NCBI GenBank assembly: GCA_020435005.1
Contig: JAGRAE010000011.1
Coordinates: 1 to 35,469, forward strand
Length of the DNA stretch: 35,469 bases
Direction: 5' to 3'
Origin: Bdellovibrionales bacterium
Lineage (GTDB): Bacteria > Bdellovibrionota > Bdellovibrionia > Bdellovibrionales > UBA1609
Each line of letters opens with the position of its first letter. Position 1 is the stretch's first letter. The position numbers and the translations under genes are program-made. This document shows, one piece after another, positions 1 through 9,056 of this stretch. The notes beneath the pieces were generated by a model. The model searched no databases. It saw nothing but the letters and a program-made list of their open reading frames with translations, and was not told where the DNA came from.

Positions 1-2
1 AA

Positions 3-383
3 GACAGGCTCGTAGCAGAGTTAAGGCTTGAAGGTATTGGCTCCATGACCGGCGCCAATCAGTACTTAAAGAATGTTTATTTACCTCAGTATAATATAAA
101 GTTTATGGTCAAAGCAGAAAACCATGTCAGTGCCTTTAAAGCAGCTCCTGCTGAAGCGGATCTTGATGAAGTGTTTTGTATGAAAGAGCATAGGATCGTT
201 GGCAGGGACCACACTGTGAGTATTAAGGGTGAGAAGTGGCTTATTGTAGACGACCTCAAATACAGCATCGCAAAAGCCCGTATAGAGCTTCGTTTTAATA
301 AATGGGGTGATTGGCAGTCATATTTTGCAAATAAGCCTATAAAGTTGGTCAAAATAAAAAAAGCTAAGAAATTAGCCGGCTAA
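3..383 (+). CDS. C-terminal part of an ISNCY/IS1202-type transposase, cut by the window edge
   Basis: The reading frame is open from the first bases of the window and ends at a TAA at 381-383, so the ATG at 45 is internal and the N-terminal DDE catalytic core lies to the left of the window. The visible part begins DRLVAELRLEGIG and continues with a block around DEVFCMKEHRIVGRDHTVS. These match the C-terminal region of ISNCY/IS1202-like transposases, which typically read DRLVAELRxxGI, then NxxF, then a CxKxxRxVxRDNTVS block. The last residues are lysine rich. Whether the element is intact cannot be judged because the left half is missing. The family assignment rests on recognised motifs, not on a search. 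Confidence 0.72.
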   Translation, partial: DRLVAELRLEGIGSMTGANQYLKNVYLPQYNIKFMVKAENHVSAFKAAPAEADLDEVFCMKEHRIVGRDHTVSIKGEKWLIVDDLKYSIAKARIELRFNKWGDWQSYFANKPIKLVKIKKAKKLAG

Positions 384-403
384 AACCGATGCGGTCATAA
401 TCG

Positions 404-437
404 CTGAAAATTAAACTGGCCAGGTTCCCTGAAAATT
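404..437. repeat. Short direct repeat downstream of the transposase, possible IS end
   Basis: The 9-mer CTGAAAATT occurs at 404-412 and again at 429-437, just after the transposase stop. Subterminal repeats of this sort can mark the right end of an insertion sequence, but the left end is outside the window and no target duplication can be checked. The rest of 384-524 holds no gene. Confidence 0.25.
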
Positions 438-524
438 TTCAAAAATTGCACCAAAATGAGATTTTTTTGAATAAACCTTTACTTAGTACTTTATTTTAAT
501 TTTATTTACTACTAACATAGACTT

Positions 525-1061
525 ATGAGTGAAGTTGATTGGACATATATCGTTTTAAAAGATGGTTCTAAAGTCAAAATTAGTAAAAAAGACCTCAAAA
601 AAGTTAAAAAACACACTTGGCGTGTCTTAAGAAGAAAAAACAGCAACAGACCCTCAGTTGTAGCTACAATTTCCACAACAGACGGTCCTCGCCAAATTAC
701 TCTTGGTAAATATTTATTAAATCCACCTAAAGGGAAGTTGGTTTATCCCCGCAGAGGTGACCTCGATTACCGCAGAAATAATTTAATTGTATGCACCATG
801 GCCGAACGCCAACAAATGTTACCCAAAAGAGTTCAGCAAGAATCCAGCTCCCAATACAAAGGAGTTTTTTGGGACAATACGCGCAGAAAATGGCGCGCTG
901 ATATTTATATTGATGGCAAGTGCCATTTAGTCGGTTTATTTGGTTCAGAGGACAAAGCCGCATTAGCTTATAATAAAGCCGCAAAAGAAAACTTTGGCAA
1001 CATGGCCTATCAAAACCAAGTTGGCCGAAAAAATACCCGCCGAAGAGCAGATAGAAAATAA
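525..1061 (+). CDS. AP2-domain DNA-binding protein with degenerate HNH-like region
   Basis: The product has 178 residues. Residues about 109-162 form an AP2/ERF DNA-binding domain: YKGVFWDNTRRKW, an IYIDGK strand, then GLFGSEDKAALAYNKAA. Residues about 57-96 align with the HNH part of AP2-HNH homing endonucleases (KYLLNPPKGK, then DYRRNNLIVCT). The usual catalytic VDHxNGD stretch is replaced by VYPRRGD (V73 onward), so the catalytic histidine is gone. Both ends are very basic. It may therefore bind DNA without cutting it. No Shine-Dalgarno sequence is seen before the ATG; a weak TAACAT box at 513-518 would give a nearly leaderless message. The neighbouring transposase suggests a mobile origin. 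It converges with the next gene, one base apart. Confidence 0.75.
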   Translation: MSEVDWTYIVLKDGSKVKISKKDLKKVKKHTWRVLRRKNSNRPSVVATISTTDGPRQITLGKYLLNPPKGKLVYPRRGDLDYRRNNLIVCTMAERQQMLPKRVQQESSSQYKGVFWDNTRRKWRADIYIDGKCHLVGLFGSEDKAALAYNKAAKENFGNMAYQNQVGRKNTRRRADRK

Positions 1062-1062
1062 A

Positions 1063-3297
1063 TTATTGAACTTTTTTGTTACTTTTATTTTCCCTAATTG
1101 AGTTACTATTTCCAGGTGATACAAAACCATAATCCTTGCATTCATCAGTATAATTCAAACAACAACTTTTTAAATTTGTATGTGAAAGTTTATTTAGCCT
1201 CATCTGTGTAGTTGCCAATGCTGCTTTGTAAGCTCTTGACCCTTCTTTTAACTTATTCCAGTCAAAAATACTGCTACCTTCTTCTAAAAGTTTATTGGGA
1301 TCTAATTGATAATATAATTTAGAATCGTTCAAAGCTAGTGCTTGATACCGTTTGCGCTTCATAGACATTATCGGAGTTTTGGACAATCGTATCTTTATTG
1401 GCTCTCCACTCTCACCCAATAAAGCCTTCCATGCACTATTAGGAATATTACTTGAACTAGTTTTTGAAAGGGAATAAACAGTCATTGCACCACCTGGTGC
1501 CTCAGAAGTCACAGACCAATTTAGCTTTACATCACGCTTATCTCTTTGCTCAGCTTCATAACCAATAAGCTCACCAATATCATTTTTATTACATTTTTTA
1601 ATTTGCCAACGTTGTGGCCCTGTAAGAGGTAAATTCTTCTTTAAAACATCACAAACTACGGGATAGTCCTTACAATGCTGAATAATTTCATCGACAGATG
1701 AATCCAGTAAGGCATCTATTCCTTCCGTAAAATCTGTTGTTGGTGAACAGCTTTCATCCAAATTTACATAAGGTGAAGTAATGATATCGTGTTGGCATTG
1801 TTCGGGGTCAAAATTATTACCAGGAGTCACTATAAATTCAAGAGCTTTGGCTGGAGCTGCCAGCACACTTTTTACGCTTGTAAGCCCCAAAACAGCTATA
1901 CTAGCTGACTTCTGTCCCACTTTACCCAAACCCAAGCCTAATAGATTTCTGTAATTATTTTTTGAAAACAACTCATTTAATTCTTGAGTATTAACAGCCG
2001 TTCCATTTAATTGCTTTAATTGAGATCCTCTTAAACCACTAGCAACATTTCCAAGAGATTTTAGTTTGCCAACATCTTGACCTAAACTGCTCGCGACTTG
2101 TTTAAAGTCGTTAAAAATAAAGTATTTTTGGTCTACATTTTCACTCAAACGCATCAATAGTTCGCGAGCTTGTTCAACAGAAAGTCTCGGCCCCAATCGT
2201 CTAATATCTTCAACAACAGAAGATAAGTGGGCATGCCTAATCTTTAAAACGTTTGCTTTGCGACTGGATTGAATAATATCTTGAGATGTTTGTTTATAAC
2301 TTTTAATTTGTGATTTTAGTTCTGAGTTACATTTCTTTTCATTTCTTATACACCATGTTTCTAATTCAGAAATGGACTTATTCTTATCGACAGAATTTCT
2401 TTCTAGGTTATCTAATAACTCTAAATGTTTATTACTACTCTTTTGTAATTCTTTAAATTCTTCACGCCAGCTCATTCCCCCTACTCTTTCCAATTCATCT
2501 TCAGGGAAATTAGTAACTATAAACTCACGAATTTCAATGGCTGCCATATTTATCTTTTGAGGATTTGATTTAGCTTGTAAAAATTCCTCTCTTAAACGAG
2601 CCGCCTTTTCTTTTAAATAAGGATTCCAGCCGCCACGTGCTGAACCACTTTCTCTATCTAACATCTCTTGAATTTTTCCAAGACCCATACGATCCACGCT
2701 TCTATTGGCTGTAGTCATATCCAGATTGGGAAATTTTTTTTCAATATTATTTAATTCCGCTACAATTCTTTCTTGTGCTTGTTTTAATTTAATATCATGT
2801 TCATTATATACTTTCGTAGCCTGCTCTAAATCAGGAATTAAATCATTGGCCATACGACTGGCCATGAAGTTCATTTTATGTCTTGTGCTGGGATCTAACT
2901 GACATAAATTGCTTGCAGCATTTGCTATATTCCAACCAATAAATTTAAAAAAAACATTAAAATACTTATTGTTCTTTAAGTAAGTTGCTGTTTGACAAGA
3001 AATTAAAGGTTTTCGTTGAGTATCCAAAAATGTTTTTCTTGCACGATGGGCAGCTACCGTAGCTGCCACAGCTGTTGTGCCTGCTATTAATGAACAATCA
3101 TGTTCAGTTAACCACTGACAAGATTTTTGCAATTTATAGTTATTAACCATTTTTTTAAATAATGGATAGTTTTGAGTTTCTGTACACCAAGAATCATTTA
3201 TTGCTAAATTATTCGATGTTGACGATTGAGAGTCACGTCCCCAAGAAACGTTACACATAAAATAAATAGTTATCAGTAAAATATAGTTTACAACCAC
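1063..3297 (-). CDS. Large secreted protein of unknown function
   Basis: The product has 744 residues and starts at GTG, with a hydrophobic N-terminal signal peptide (residues 1 to about 20, ending near SWG). The mature part carries scattered cysteines near both ends (for example SCQWLTEHDC, then a CC pair near the C terminus). A long charged helical, probably coiled-coil, middle spans about 140-400. A glycine/leucine-rich, more hydrophobic stretch lies around 435-480. I recognise no domain. The start overlaps the stop of the upstream lipoprotein gene by 10 nt, so the two are probably co-translated and exported together. An alternative start further in would destroy the signal peptide. Function unknown; large helical exported proteins like this are common in predatory Bdellovibrionota. 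Confidence 0.72.
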   Translation of the reverse strand: MVVNYILLITIYFMCNVSWGRDSQSSTSNNLAINDSWCTETQNYPLFKKMVNNYKLQKSCQWLTEHDCSLIAGTTAVAATVAAHRARKTFLDTQRKPLISCQTATYLKNNKYFNVFFKFIGWNIANAASNLCQLDPSTRHKMNFMASRMANDLIPDLEQATKVYNEHDIKLKQAQERIVAELNNIEKKFPNLDMTTANRSVDRMGLGKIQEMLDRESGSARGGWNPYLKEKAARLREEFLQAKSNPQKINMAAIEIREFIVTNFPEDELERVGGMSWREEFKELQKSSNKHLELLDNLERNSVDKNKSISELETWCIRNEKKCNSELKSQIKSYKQTSQDIIQSSRKANVLKIRHAHLSSVVEDIRRLGPRLSVEQARELLMRLSENVDQKYFIFNDFKQVASSLGQDVGKLKSLGNVASGLRGSQLKQLNGTAVNTQELNELFSKNNYRNLLGLGLGKVGQKSASIAVLGLTSVKSVLAAPAKALEFIVTPGNNFDPEQCQHDIITSPYVNLDESCSPTTDFTEGIDALLDSSVDEIIQHCKDYPVVCDVLKKNLPLTGPQRWQIKKCNKNDIGELIGYEAEQRDKRDVKLNWSVTSEAPGGAMTVYSLSKTSSSNIPNSAWKALLGESGEPIKIRLSKTPIMSMKRKRYQALALNDSKLYYQLDPNKLLEEGSSIFDWNKLKEGSRAYKAALATTQMRLNKLSHTNLKSCCLNYTDECKDYGFVSPGNSNSIRENKSNKKVQ

Positions 3298-3701
3298 AAT
3301 CTGACATCCTTACACTTTTGGCTATTTATTTTATAGGCTGTAACTTCTTTATCCATTTTATTACCAACACATCGGCCAATTCTTGAAAAATATATCAAAG
3401 CTTCATCTTCACTTTTAAATACCTTTTTTGATAATTGTTGTGCTTTACAATATTGAAAACTTTTTTTACTCATTTGTTTACACTTATTTTCTGTCCAGTT
3501 AAAACAGCTAGAAAAGTATTCATTTTTCCGGCAGTTTGTATTTGCAAAGTTTTTTTCAACAGCAATTATAGTTTTTTGGAAAGGTAAGGTAACTGTTCTA
3601 TTTTTTTTTATTTTTATTTTTTTAGGTTTGTAATTAAAAGCACCACAGGCTATTGATAAAAAAGAAGATTGAATAATAATAATTATCAAAAATTTTTTCA
3701 T
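3288..3701 (-). CDS. Small putative lipoprotein of unknown function
   Basis: The frame is open upstream to a TTG at 3776, but the ATG at 3701 gives a proper lipoprotein signal: MKKF followed by an isoleucine-rich core and LSIAC, with the modified cysteine at about residue 19. The mature part (about 119 residues) is lysine rich and has several cysteines (for example NCRKNEYFSSCFNW, NKCKQM), which could form disulfides in the periplasm. There is no convincing Shine-Dalgarno sequence. The stop overlaps the GTG start of the 744-residue secreted protein, so the two form a pair. I recognise no family. Confidence 0.62.
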   Translation of the reverse strand: MKKFLIIIIIQSSFLSIACGAFNYKPKKIKIKKNRTVTLPFQKTIIAVEKNFANTNCRKNEYFSSCFNWTENKCKQMSKKSFQYCKAQQLSKKVFKSEDEALIYFSRIGRCVGNKMDKEVTAYKINSQKCKDVRLWL

Positions 3702-3726
3702 AATTATTATTTTAAATATATTTAAG

Positions 3727-3750
3727 AAAAAAGGCTCTAGACTATAAGCC
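3727..3750 (-). terminator. Weak candidate terminator after the mevalonate operon
   Basis: Read on the minus strand, a short stem GGCT(T)/(G)AGCC with about 8 loop bases (3733-3750) is followed by six T (3727-3732), 36 nt after the mevalonate kinase stop. The stem is only four to five base pairs long. The same stretch also contains a promoter-like TTGTTT-16-TATAGT, so the assignment is uncertain. Confidence 0.3.
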
Positions 3751-3786
3751 AGAAATGGCAAAAAACAATAAACCAATTTGTAAACA

Positions 3787-4686
3787 TTAGACCATATCTA
3801 GAGGAATAAAACTTTTATCGGCCAATGATTGAGCTTCACCCCATAAACTAAGAATGTAACCACCACGACCAGATCCCGTAGGCTTTATAGCACTGGCTCC
3901 CATAGATTTTAATCGATTCATTTCCTCACGCATTTGTGAATCAATTAACCCCCATTCTTCAAAACAGGAATTAGCAATATCTAAAGAAGTTTTTAATTGT
4001 TGAAAACCTAGCCTTTCACCTAGACCTAAACTTCTTGTCGCCATTTCCACAGATTCCTGCATTTTACCATCTAATTCACGTGCTCTTTCTGGCTTTTCTA
4101 GAATGAAATTTTTGACCTGTTCTACACATTCAGAAGTTAAACCCTTATGACCACTGTAACTTAAATAAAGATGAGGGTTCCAACACACTTCTAACTTTTG
4201 TGGAGATTCATTTCTCGCGAATTGAATAGGTTGCTTATTCATAGAAGCAGCAATGTCCACCCCACTGCTCTCCCCATGAAACAAATCTTCTAATTCTTGA
4301 GAGAACTTATAAACTTCAGACTCTTTCAAACAAGCGATGGAAACAAAATATCTAGCTATAGTCACACAGATGGCGGCAGAAGCTCCAAGGCCACCACCTA
4401 ATTGAATTTCATTTTCTAAGCGCCATTTCCCCTTTAGTTTGTTTCGCTTAATCCCTAAGTTTTTGCAGGCTTGATCTAAAGCACCACCAAAAATAAGTGA
4501 GAGCTCACGGCCATACTTTCCTGAAAATTCTAACTCTAATGATTTATCATCGAGAGACCAATGAGCCTTTAAGGCACGAGATTTTACTGGAACTACGAGA
4601 GCTGAGTGCCCTCTCAATACAGAATGCTCCCCAGCAATTATACACTTTGCATAAGACTCTGATTTAAACTCATTCATTGCCAACAA
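3787..4686 (-). CDS. mvaK1: Mevalonate kinase (GHMP kinase family)
   Basis: Phosphorylates mevalonate to 5-phosphomevalonate in the cytoplasm. GHMP kinase motifs appear in order: AKCIIAGEHSVLRG (residues 13-26), the ATP-binding GGGLGASAA (97-105), HGESSGVD with the likely catalytic Asp144 (137-144), and motif 3 KPTGSGRGG near the C terminus. The HGxxSGxD pattern is typical of mevalonate kinase rather than phosphomevalonate kinase. The length (about 299 residues) fits bacterial enzymes. The start is ambiguous. TTG at 4686 lies six bases after AAGG; ATG at 4677 would remove three residues. Either start overlaps the end of mvaD. It is the last mevalonate gene of the operon. Confidence 0.9.
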   Translation of the reverse strand: MLAMNEFKSESYAKCIIAGEHSVLRGHSALVVPVKSRALKAHWSLDDKSLELEFSGKYGRELSLIFGGALDQACKNLGIKRNKLKGKWRLENEIQLGGGLGASAAICVTIARYFVSIACLKESEVYKFSQELEDLFHGESSGVDIAASMNKQPIQFARNESPQKLEVCWNPHLYLSYSGHKGLTSECVEQVKNFILEKPERARELDGKMQESVEMATRSLGLGERLGFQQLKTSLDIANSCFEEWGLIDSQMREEMNRLKSMGASAIKPTGSGRGGYILSLWGEAQSLADKSFIPLDMV

Positions 4687-5635
4687 TCACCTTATAATTA
4701 CTTTTCTCCAATTCAGCTTTGAAGGCTAATGCAATAGAGTGTTGATCCTGACGCCAAATAAAGTGTATATTAGGACCCGCATCCATCGTTACTATGGGCC
4801 CATCTTTAAAGGTTTGCCATAAATTTCTTGTCAAATTTAACACTTCTATACTACCGGTAGTTAAATATCCAAAAGGCGGCTGAGAAGTTTCAAACAATGC
4901 ATGCATGTCCCAAAACTCTTGCCAACACACTTCATAAAGTTTTTCCCATGAACTTAAACTTTTTTCATTGAGTAAGTTCTTAACAAGTTCGAGTCTATGA
5001 TTGGCTCGTTCTGGTCGTCCTTTAAACAAATCACTAGTAACAACTAACTTATGTGCATCACTAGAGCTTACTTTCTTTTTTTCTCCATTAACTATAACGA
5101 CAAAATGGAATAAATTTTCATATGCGCTATAAAATTTGCTAATTGAATCCGACCAAACACAGAAAGGTTCAAAAAATGAACGGCAGGAAGAACCTGAGGC
5201 TTCTCGACTTAATTCAGCCAATTTAACTTTATTAATATCTAAATTTTGACTACCTTTATCTTGAGCCACATTAAAGGCGGCCATAGTTAAAGCTGCAAAG
5301 CTAGAAGCTGAACTGGCGATACCGCAATCTGCTGGGAAATTGCTTGCCGATTGAATTAAATAATTTCCTTCAATTTGGAAGTATTGCTTTAAGCGCAACC
5401 AATTACTTAAAAATCTTTTCTCACCCTTTTCACTCAATTCTATTTTAAAAGTATTTTCTTTCTGTAAAGGTAGCCACTGATCTTTATCATCTTCTGTTAT
5501 ATGAACATAAGTTAAGAGCTTATTTAAAGTTAATGAAATGGATGAATTTGTAGGTAAATTTTGTGTGGAGTCAACTTTCCCCATATACTTTATAAGCGCT
5601 ATATTAGATGGGGCTGATGCTTGCCAAGATTTCAT
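4670..5635 (-). CDS. mvaD: Diphosphomevalonate decarboxylase
   Basis: Converts mevalonate 5-diphosphate to isopentenyl diphosphate with ATP. The N terminus has ASAPSNIALIKYMGK (residues 6-20) and LPTNSSISLTL, matching the family APxNIAxIKYWGK signature with Met in place of Trp. The phosphate loop is NFPADCGIASSAS (99-111), followed by SGSSCRS (147-153). TMDAGPN (283-289) carries the expected catalytic aspartate, Asp285. At 321 residues it has normal family length. Its ATG overlaps the stop of the phosphomevalonate kinase gene as ATGA. A mevalonate-3-kinase or phosphomevalonate decarboxylase role is possible in this superfamily, but the complete classical gene set makes MvaD most likely. Confidence 0.9.
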   Translation of the reverse strand: MKSWQASAPSNIALIKYMGKVDSTQNLPTNSSISLTLNKLLTYVHITEDDKDQWLPLQKENTFKIELSEKGEKRFLSNWLRLKQYFQIEGNYLIQSASNFPADCGIASSASSFAALTMAAFNVAQDKGSQNLDINKVKLAELSREASGSSCRSFFEPFCVWSDSISKFYSAYENLFHFVVIVNGEKKKVSSSDAHKLVVTSDLFKGRPERANHRLELVKNLLNEKSLSSWEKLYEVCWQEFWDMHALFETSQPPFGYLTTGSIEVLNLTRNLWQTFKDGPIVTMDAGPNIHFIWRQDQHSIALAFKAELEKSNYKVIVGNE

Positions 5636-6615
5636 AATTCTCGATCTCCAAAAGTTGCTTCCATCTCCTCATTAAAATTTGTAAATTTAAATTCACTATT
5701 AGTAGATTTTAATTTGTTTATAGCTTCAAAGCCAAATCCACGAGACAGATTCATTTTGTCCGCCACATACTCTAAACCTAAACCTCTACATTTCTCCTTC
5801 AGCCCAATACTCAAAGAATCATCACACAATAACACAATAGTATCTGCCCCTTGTGCACCACAACCTTTAACTACTTCCACTTCTGGCCAGGACTTTATTT
5901 GATTAATGAGTTCAATGGACTTTTCACAGGTCCACTTATTTACAATTAATTGTTGTTGATAACTTTTAATGCTTTCAACAAAAGCACTCCATTCGGCATT
6001 CTGAAACAAAAACTGACTTTTTTTACTGATCTCAATCAAAGGTAATAAGTTTTCATCATGAATATCACTTAAATGTTCGTGAGATTTGACTTTGTAACCT
6101 GTTTTAAAAATTAAAAAATTTTTGAAGGTAAATGGCCAACTAATTGCCACTGACTTTGTACGATCTTCATTAATTGCACTCACACCCCCCAAGTATTGAG
6201 AGATTAGATCAACACCGCTAGGAAGAAAGCCCGATTCATTGTCGTAAAGAGAGTGAAAATCTGAAATTAATTGATGAATATACCTTTCAGAATCAGCAAA
6301 TGGAGCTTGTCCGTTTAACAAGCTCGAAAGGGCATGCATAAATAAAAATTGAGCACTAGAGGCACCATAACCTCCTCGTTCTTGCCATGGATCGATAAAT
6401 TCAATTTTCAAACCTTTAAAAAAAACGGCCCGTGATCTCAACCATTTTCCTGCAGGGCTTAAAGGATGAATGCCTTTGCAATCGTTTTCAACACTGGCTG
6501 AAACACTCATCTGAAATAAGGGATCTGTATTTAAAACGAGAGCGGTCCCACCTTTTAGAACAGCATACTCTCCAACTAAAAAAGTTTTTGAAGGAGCTTT
6601 AAAAAGATAGTCCAT
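5632..6615 (-). CDS. mvaK2: Phosphomevalonate kinase (GHMP kinase family)
   Basis: Converts 5-phosphomevalonate to 5-diphosphomevalonate. The sequence opens with KAPSKTFLVGEYAVLKGG (residues 6-23), the GHMP substrate motif in its phosphomevalonate kinase form (GEYAV). It then has the nucleotide loop GGYGASSAQ (81-89), PSGVDL (132-137) and a motif-3-like GCGAQGADT near residue 255. Length is 327 residues. Specificity is inferred from the GEYAV form and from the operon, which already contains one clear mevalonate kinase and one decarboxylase. The start ATG shares a base with the mvaA stop (TAATG), and the stop overlaps the mvaD start, indicating translational coupling. Confidence 0.86.
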   Translation of the reverse strand: MDYLFKAPSKTFLVGEYAVLKGGTALVLNTDPLFQMSVSASVENDCKGIHPLSPAGKWLRSRAVFFKGLKIEFIDPWQERGGYGASSAQFLFMHALSSLLNGQAPFADSERYIHQLISDFHSLYDNESGFLPSGVDLISQYLGGVSAINEDRTKSVAISWPFTFKNFLIFKTGYKVKSHEHLSDIHDENLLPLIEISKKSQFLFQNAEWSAFVESIKSYQQQLIVNKWTCEKSIELINQIKSWPEVEVVKGCGAQGADTIVLLCDDSLSIGLKEKCRGLGLEYVADKMNLSRGFGFEAINKLKSTNSEFKFTNFNEEMEATFGDREL

Positions 6616-7979
6616 TAGACCTGTGTTTCCTGAGGAGAACTTGCCCCTTTGGAGTCTCTTAATTCACGTAAAACTTCAATGGCATTGTGCAGAGAAATTC
6701 TTTTTGTCATCAGTAAAATTTCTTCTAATTTTTTCTGTACAATAGGAATTTCTTTCTCTTTGGCTCCAGCCCCTATTGTTAAATTCTTGATATGAAGTTT
6801 CATGTGCCCCTCAATTATGCCAACTGTTGTAAGTGCTTTTATGGCTCCTAAATTGGTGGCCAATCCCACGGCAGCACAGACTCTCGATAATTCGCTAGCC
6901 GTTTCTATGCCCATCATACGCAAGCTCATTCGCGCAATAGGATGTAATTTAGTCACTCCACCCACAACACCTAAAATAACTGGAGCTTCAAATAATCCCA
7001 CTAAATTTTTGCCATCTCTTTTCCAGCGTGTAATCGATCTATATTGCCCGTCTCGGGCTGCATAAGCATGAATTCCAGCTTCCACGGCTCGCCAATCATT
7101 ACCTGTTGCAATTAATATTGGGTCAATTCCATTTAAGACCCCTTTATTATTAGTGGCAGCACGGTATGGGTCTAATTCTGCAAACAAAGAACCTTCTTCT
7201 ATTTTTTCAGCCAATTCAGGTTCAACATCTCTAACAATAATTTTGGCGCGAGTCACTTTTGTATCAACCAAATTTGAAAGTATACACATTGTTACTTTTT
7301 CATTAGTTAACTCTTCAATTTTAGGTTTTAAGTATTCACATATTTGGTTCATGATGTTCGCACCCATGGCATCACAAGGGTTAGCCCTAACATGAACAAC
7401 AGCCATATCTTTTCCGTCGGGTCTTTTTAAATGACGAACTTCTATATCATTAACCCCACCACCTCGACGTACTAATCCTTTTCCAACTTCCATATTAGCT
7501 AATTCAATGAGTTTTTCTTTGTGCAATAAAATCTTACTTTTGAAGGCTAAAAAATCCTTAACAACAGCTAATTGAATTTGCCCAAGTATATCTTGGCCAA
7601 ATATTTCTGTTTTTATTTCACCTTTTTCACGCAACCATTTAGCCGTTTTACTAGCTGCTGCAATTATTGAAGTTTCTTCGACAGCCATGGGAATAACGTA
7701 GGGCTTTTTATCGATAATAAAGTTTGTAGCCACACCGATAGACATAGGGAAGTAGCCAATAACATTTTCAATAAATTTTTCTGCAAGTTCAATATCAATA
7801 GGTGAACCCGCTTTTAAGAACTCGACATCTTCACCTGTTAATGAACCTAATTTAATCAAACTTTTTAAACGCTCATCTCTGTCTAATTTTGAAAACCCTT
7901 GAAATACCTCATTATATTTCTCAATGAGTTTTAAACTAGTATTGGTGTTATTAGTTTCATTATTCAATGTTGTTTCCAT
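6615..7979 (-). CDS. mvaA: Hydroxymethylglutaryl-CoA reductase, class II
   Basis: Interconverts HMG-CoA and mevalonate with a nicotinamide cofactor. Class II hallmarks are visible: ENVIGYFPM (71-79), VEETSIIAAASK (100-111, catalytic Glu), PCDAMGANIMNQ (201-212), and ATNNKGVLNGI with Lys279. GNDWRA follows with Asp295, then HMKLH with His392, which correspond to the known catalytic Lys, Asp and His. The frame is open to a TTG at 8030, but ATG at 7979 follows GAAAGGTG with a nine-base spacer and yields a normal 454-residue protein. It overlaps the end of fni by 16 nt. Class II enzymes usually work in bacterial isoprenoid synthesis, which matches the surrounding genes. Confidence 0.95.
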   Translation of the reverse strand: METTLNNETNNTNTSLKLIEKYNEVFQGFSKLDRDERLKSLIKLGSLTGEDVEFLKAGSPIDIELAEKFIENVIGYFPMSIGVATNFIIDKKPYVIPMAVEETSIIAAASKTAKWLREKGEIKTEIFGQDILGQIQLAVVKDFLAFKSKILLHKEKLIELANMEVGKGLVRRGGGVNDIEVRHLKRPDGKDMAVVHVRANPCDAMGANIMNQICEYLKPKIEELTNEKVTMCILSNLVDTKVTRAKIIVRDVEPELAEKIEEGSLFAELDPYRAATNNKGVLNGIDPILIATGNDWRAVEAGIHAYAARDGQYRSITRWKRDGKNLVGLFEAPVILGVVGGVTKLHPIARMSLRMMGIETASELSRVCAAVGLATNLGAIKALTTVGIIEGHMKLHIKNLTIGAGAKEKEIPIVQKKLEEILLMTKRISLHNAIEVLRELRDSKGASSPQETQV

Positions 7980-9037
7980 GTCCAAACACCTTTCTGATAG
8001 AGGTTTTGCAAACTGACACAGCCTGTGCAAAACATGGCAATTTTTAATTCGTACTCGACCTGTTCCATAAATTGGTTCAAAGCCTCTTCACTTTCCATGG
8101 CTGCTTTAATAATTGGCTGGGCAAAACCTACAACTTTAGCTCCCATGGCTAAGTATTTAGCGGCATCTATACCTGTACGAACACCCCCGGAAGCCCATAT
8201 TTCAAATTCACCTTTTACTTCCTTGGCATTGATTAAAGATTGTAAAGTGGAAATACCCCAGTTTGCAAAATTTGCTCCGGCTCGCTCTTGCAAAGAATCT
8301 TGACCCGCACGAGAAGCTTCAATGCGCCCCCAATGAGTTCCACCCAATCCACTCACATCTACCACATCAACACCCGCTTCACGAACTTGCTTTAAAGTTC
8401 TTTGTGAAAATCCACAGCCGGTTTCTTTTAGAATAACGGGAACACTGAGCTGTTTAACTAATTGCTCAAGAGCTTTTAACCCGCCTTTAAAATACGGAGT
8501 TCCCTCTACTTGAAGTGCTTCTTGTAAAGGGTTGGTATGAACAATCATGGCTTTTGCTTCTAGTGAGTCCACAAGTTTTTCAATTTTATCTACAGATGTG
8601 TATATGAGTTGAGATATTCCAATATTTCCCAATAATTCGGCTTGTGGGGCCTGGGCTCGCACCCGACGCCATTCCTCAGCCGCTTTTTCATCTCCTAGTT
8701 CTCTTCTCTGTGAACCAACTCCCATTAACCAACCTTTTTCGCTGGCAGCTTTTGCCAATAAGGCATTTAAACGTGAGGAATCATTGTGACCGGCAGTCAT
8801 AGAAGAAATAAGAAAAGGTGTTTTACCCTCATCTCCCAAACGTTGTTGAGAGATGTGGATTTCTTCGAAATTAATTTCAGGTAGAGCTTCATGAATCAAT
8901 TCCACTTTATCTATTTCTGATTGCCCCTGAGTTTGATGGCTATCATCTAATGATAAACGGATATGATCTTGTTTACGTTGTGTAAACAGCTCCAATTTTT
9001 CGTGATGGCCTGTGTGAGTGTTATTAATATCACTCAA
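7964..9037 (-). CDS. fni: Isopentenyl-diphosphate delta-isomerase, type 2
   Basis: FMN-dependent isomerase of IPP and DMAPP, the last step that supplies both C5 units. Signatures are RKQDHI (21-26), SSMTAGH (78-84), GVGSQR, GNIGISQL, the HTNPLQE block with GTPYFKGG, KETGCGFS, the SGLGGTHWGRIE loop, and the C-terminal phosphate-binding WASGGVRTGIDAAKYLAMGA. At 357 residues it has the normal length. The start is TTG, preceded by TGGAGAG at good spacing, and there is no ATG alternative nearby. It lies only 19 bp after rplT with no terminator between, so it is probably transcribed from the rpmI promoter. Confidence 0.93.
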   Translation of the reverse strand: MSDINNTHTGHHEKLELFTQRKQDHIRLSLDDSHQTQGQSEIDKVELIHEALPEINFEEIHISQQRLGDEGKTPFLISSMTAGHNDSSRLNALLAKAASEKGWLMGVGSQRRELGDEKAAEEWRRVRAQAPQAELLGNIGISQLIYTSVDKIEKLVDSLEAKAMIVHTNPLQEALQVEGTPYFKGGLKALEQLVKQLSVPVILKETGCGFSQRTLKQVREAGVDVVDVSGLGGTHWGRIEASRAGQDSLQERAGANFANWGISTLQSLINAKEVKGEFEIWASGGVRTGIDAAKYLAMGAKVVGFAQPIIKAAMESEEALNQFMEQVEYELKIAMFCTGCVSLQNLYQKGVWTWKQH

Positions 9038-9056
9038 AATGCTCTCCAGTCCCGAC

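Noticed and set aside
6615-8030. TTG start at 8030 for HMG-CoA reductase
   Set aside because: It would place 17 extra residues inside fni. ATG at 7979 has a good ribosome-binding site and gives the expected N terminus.
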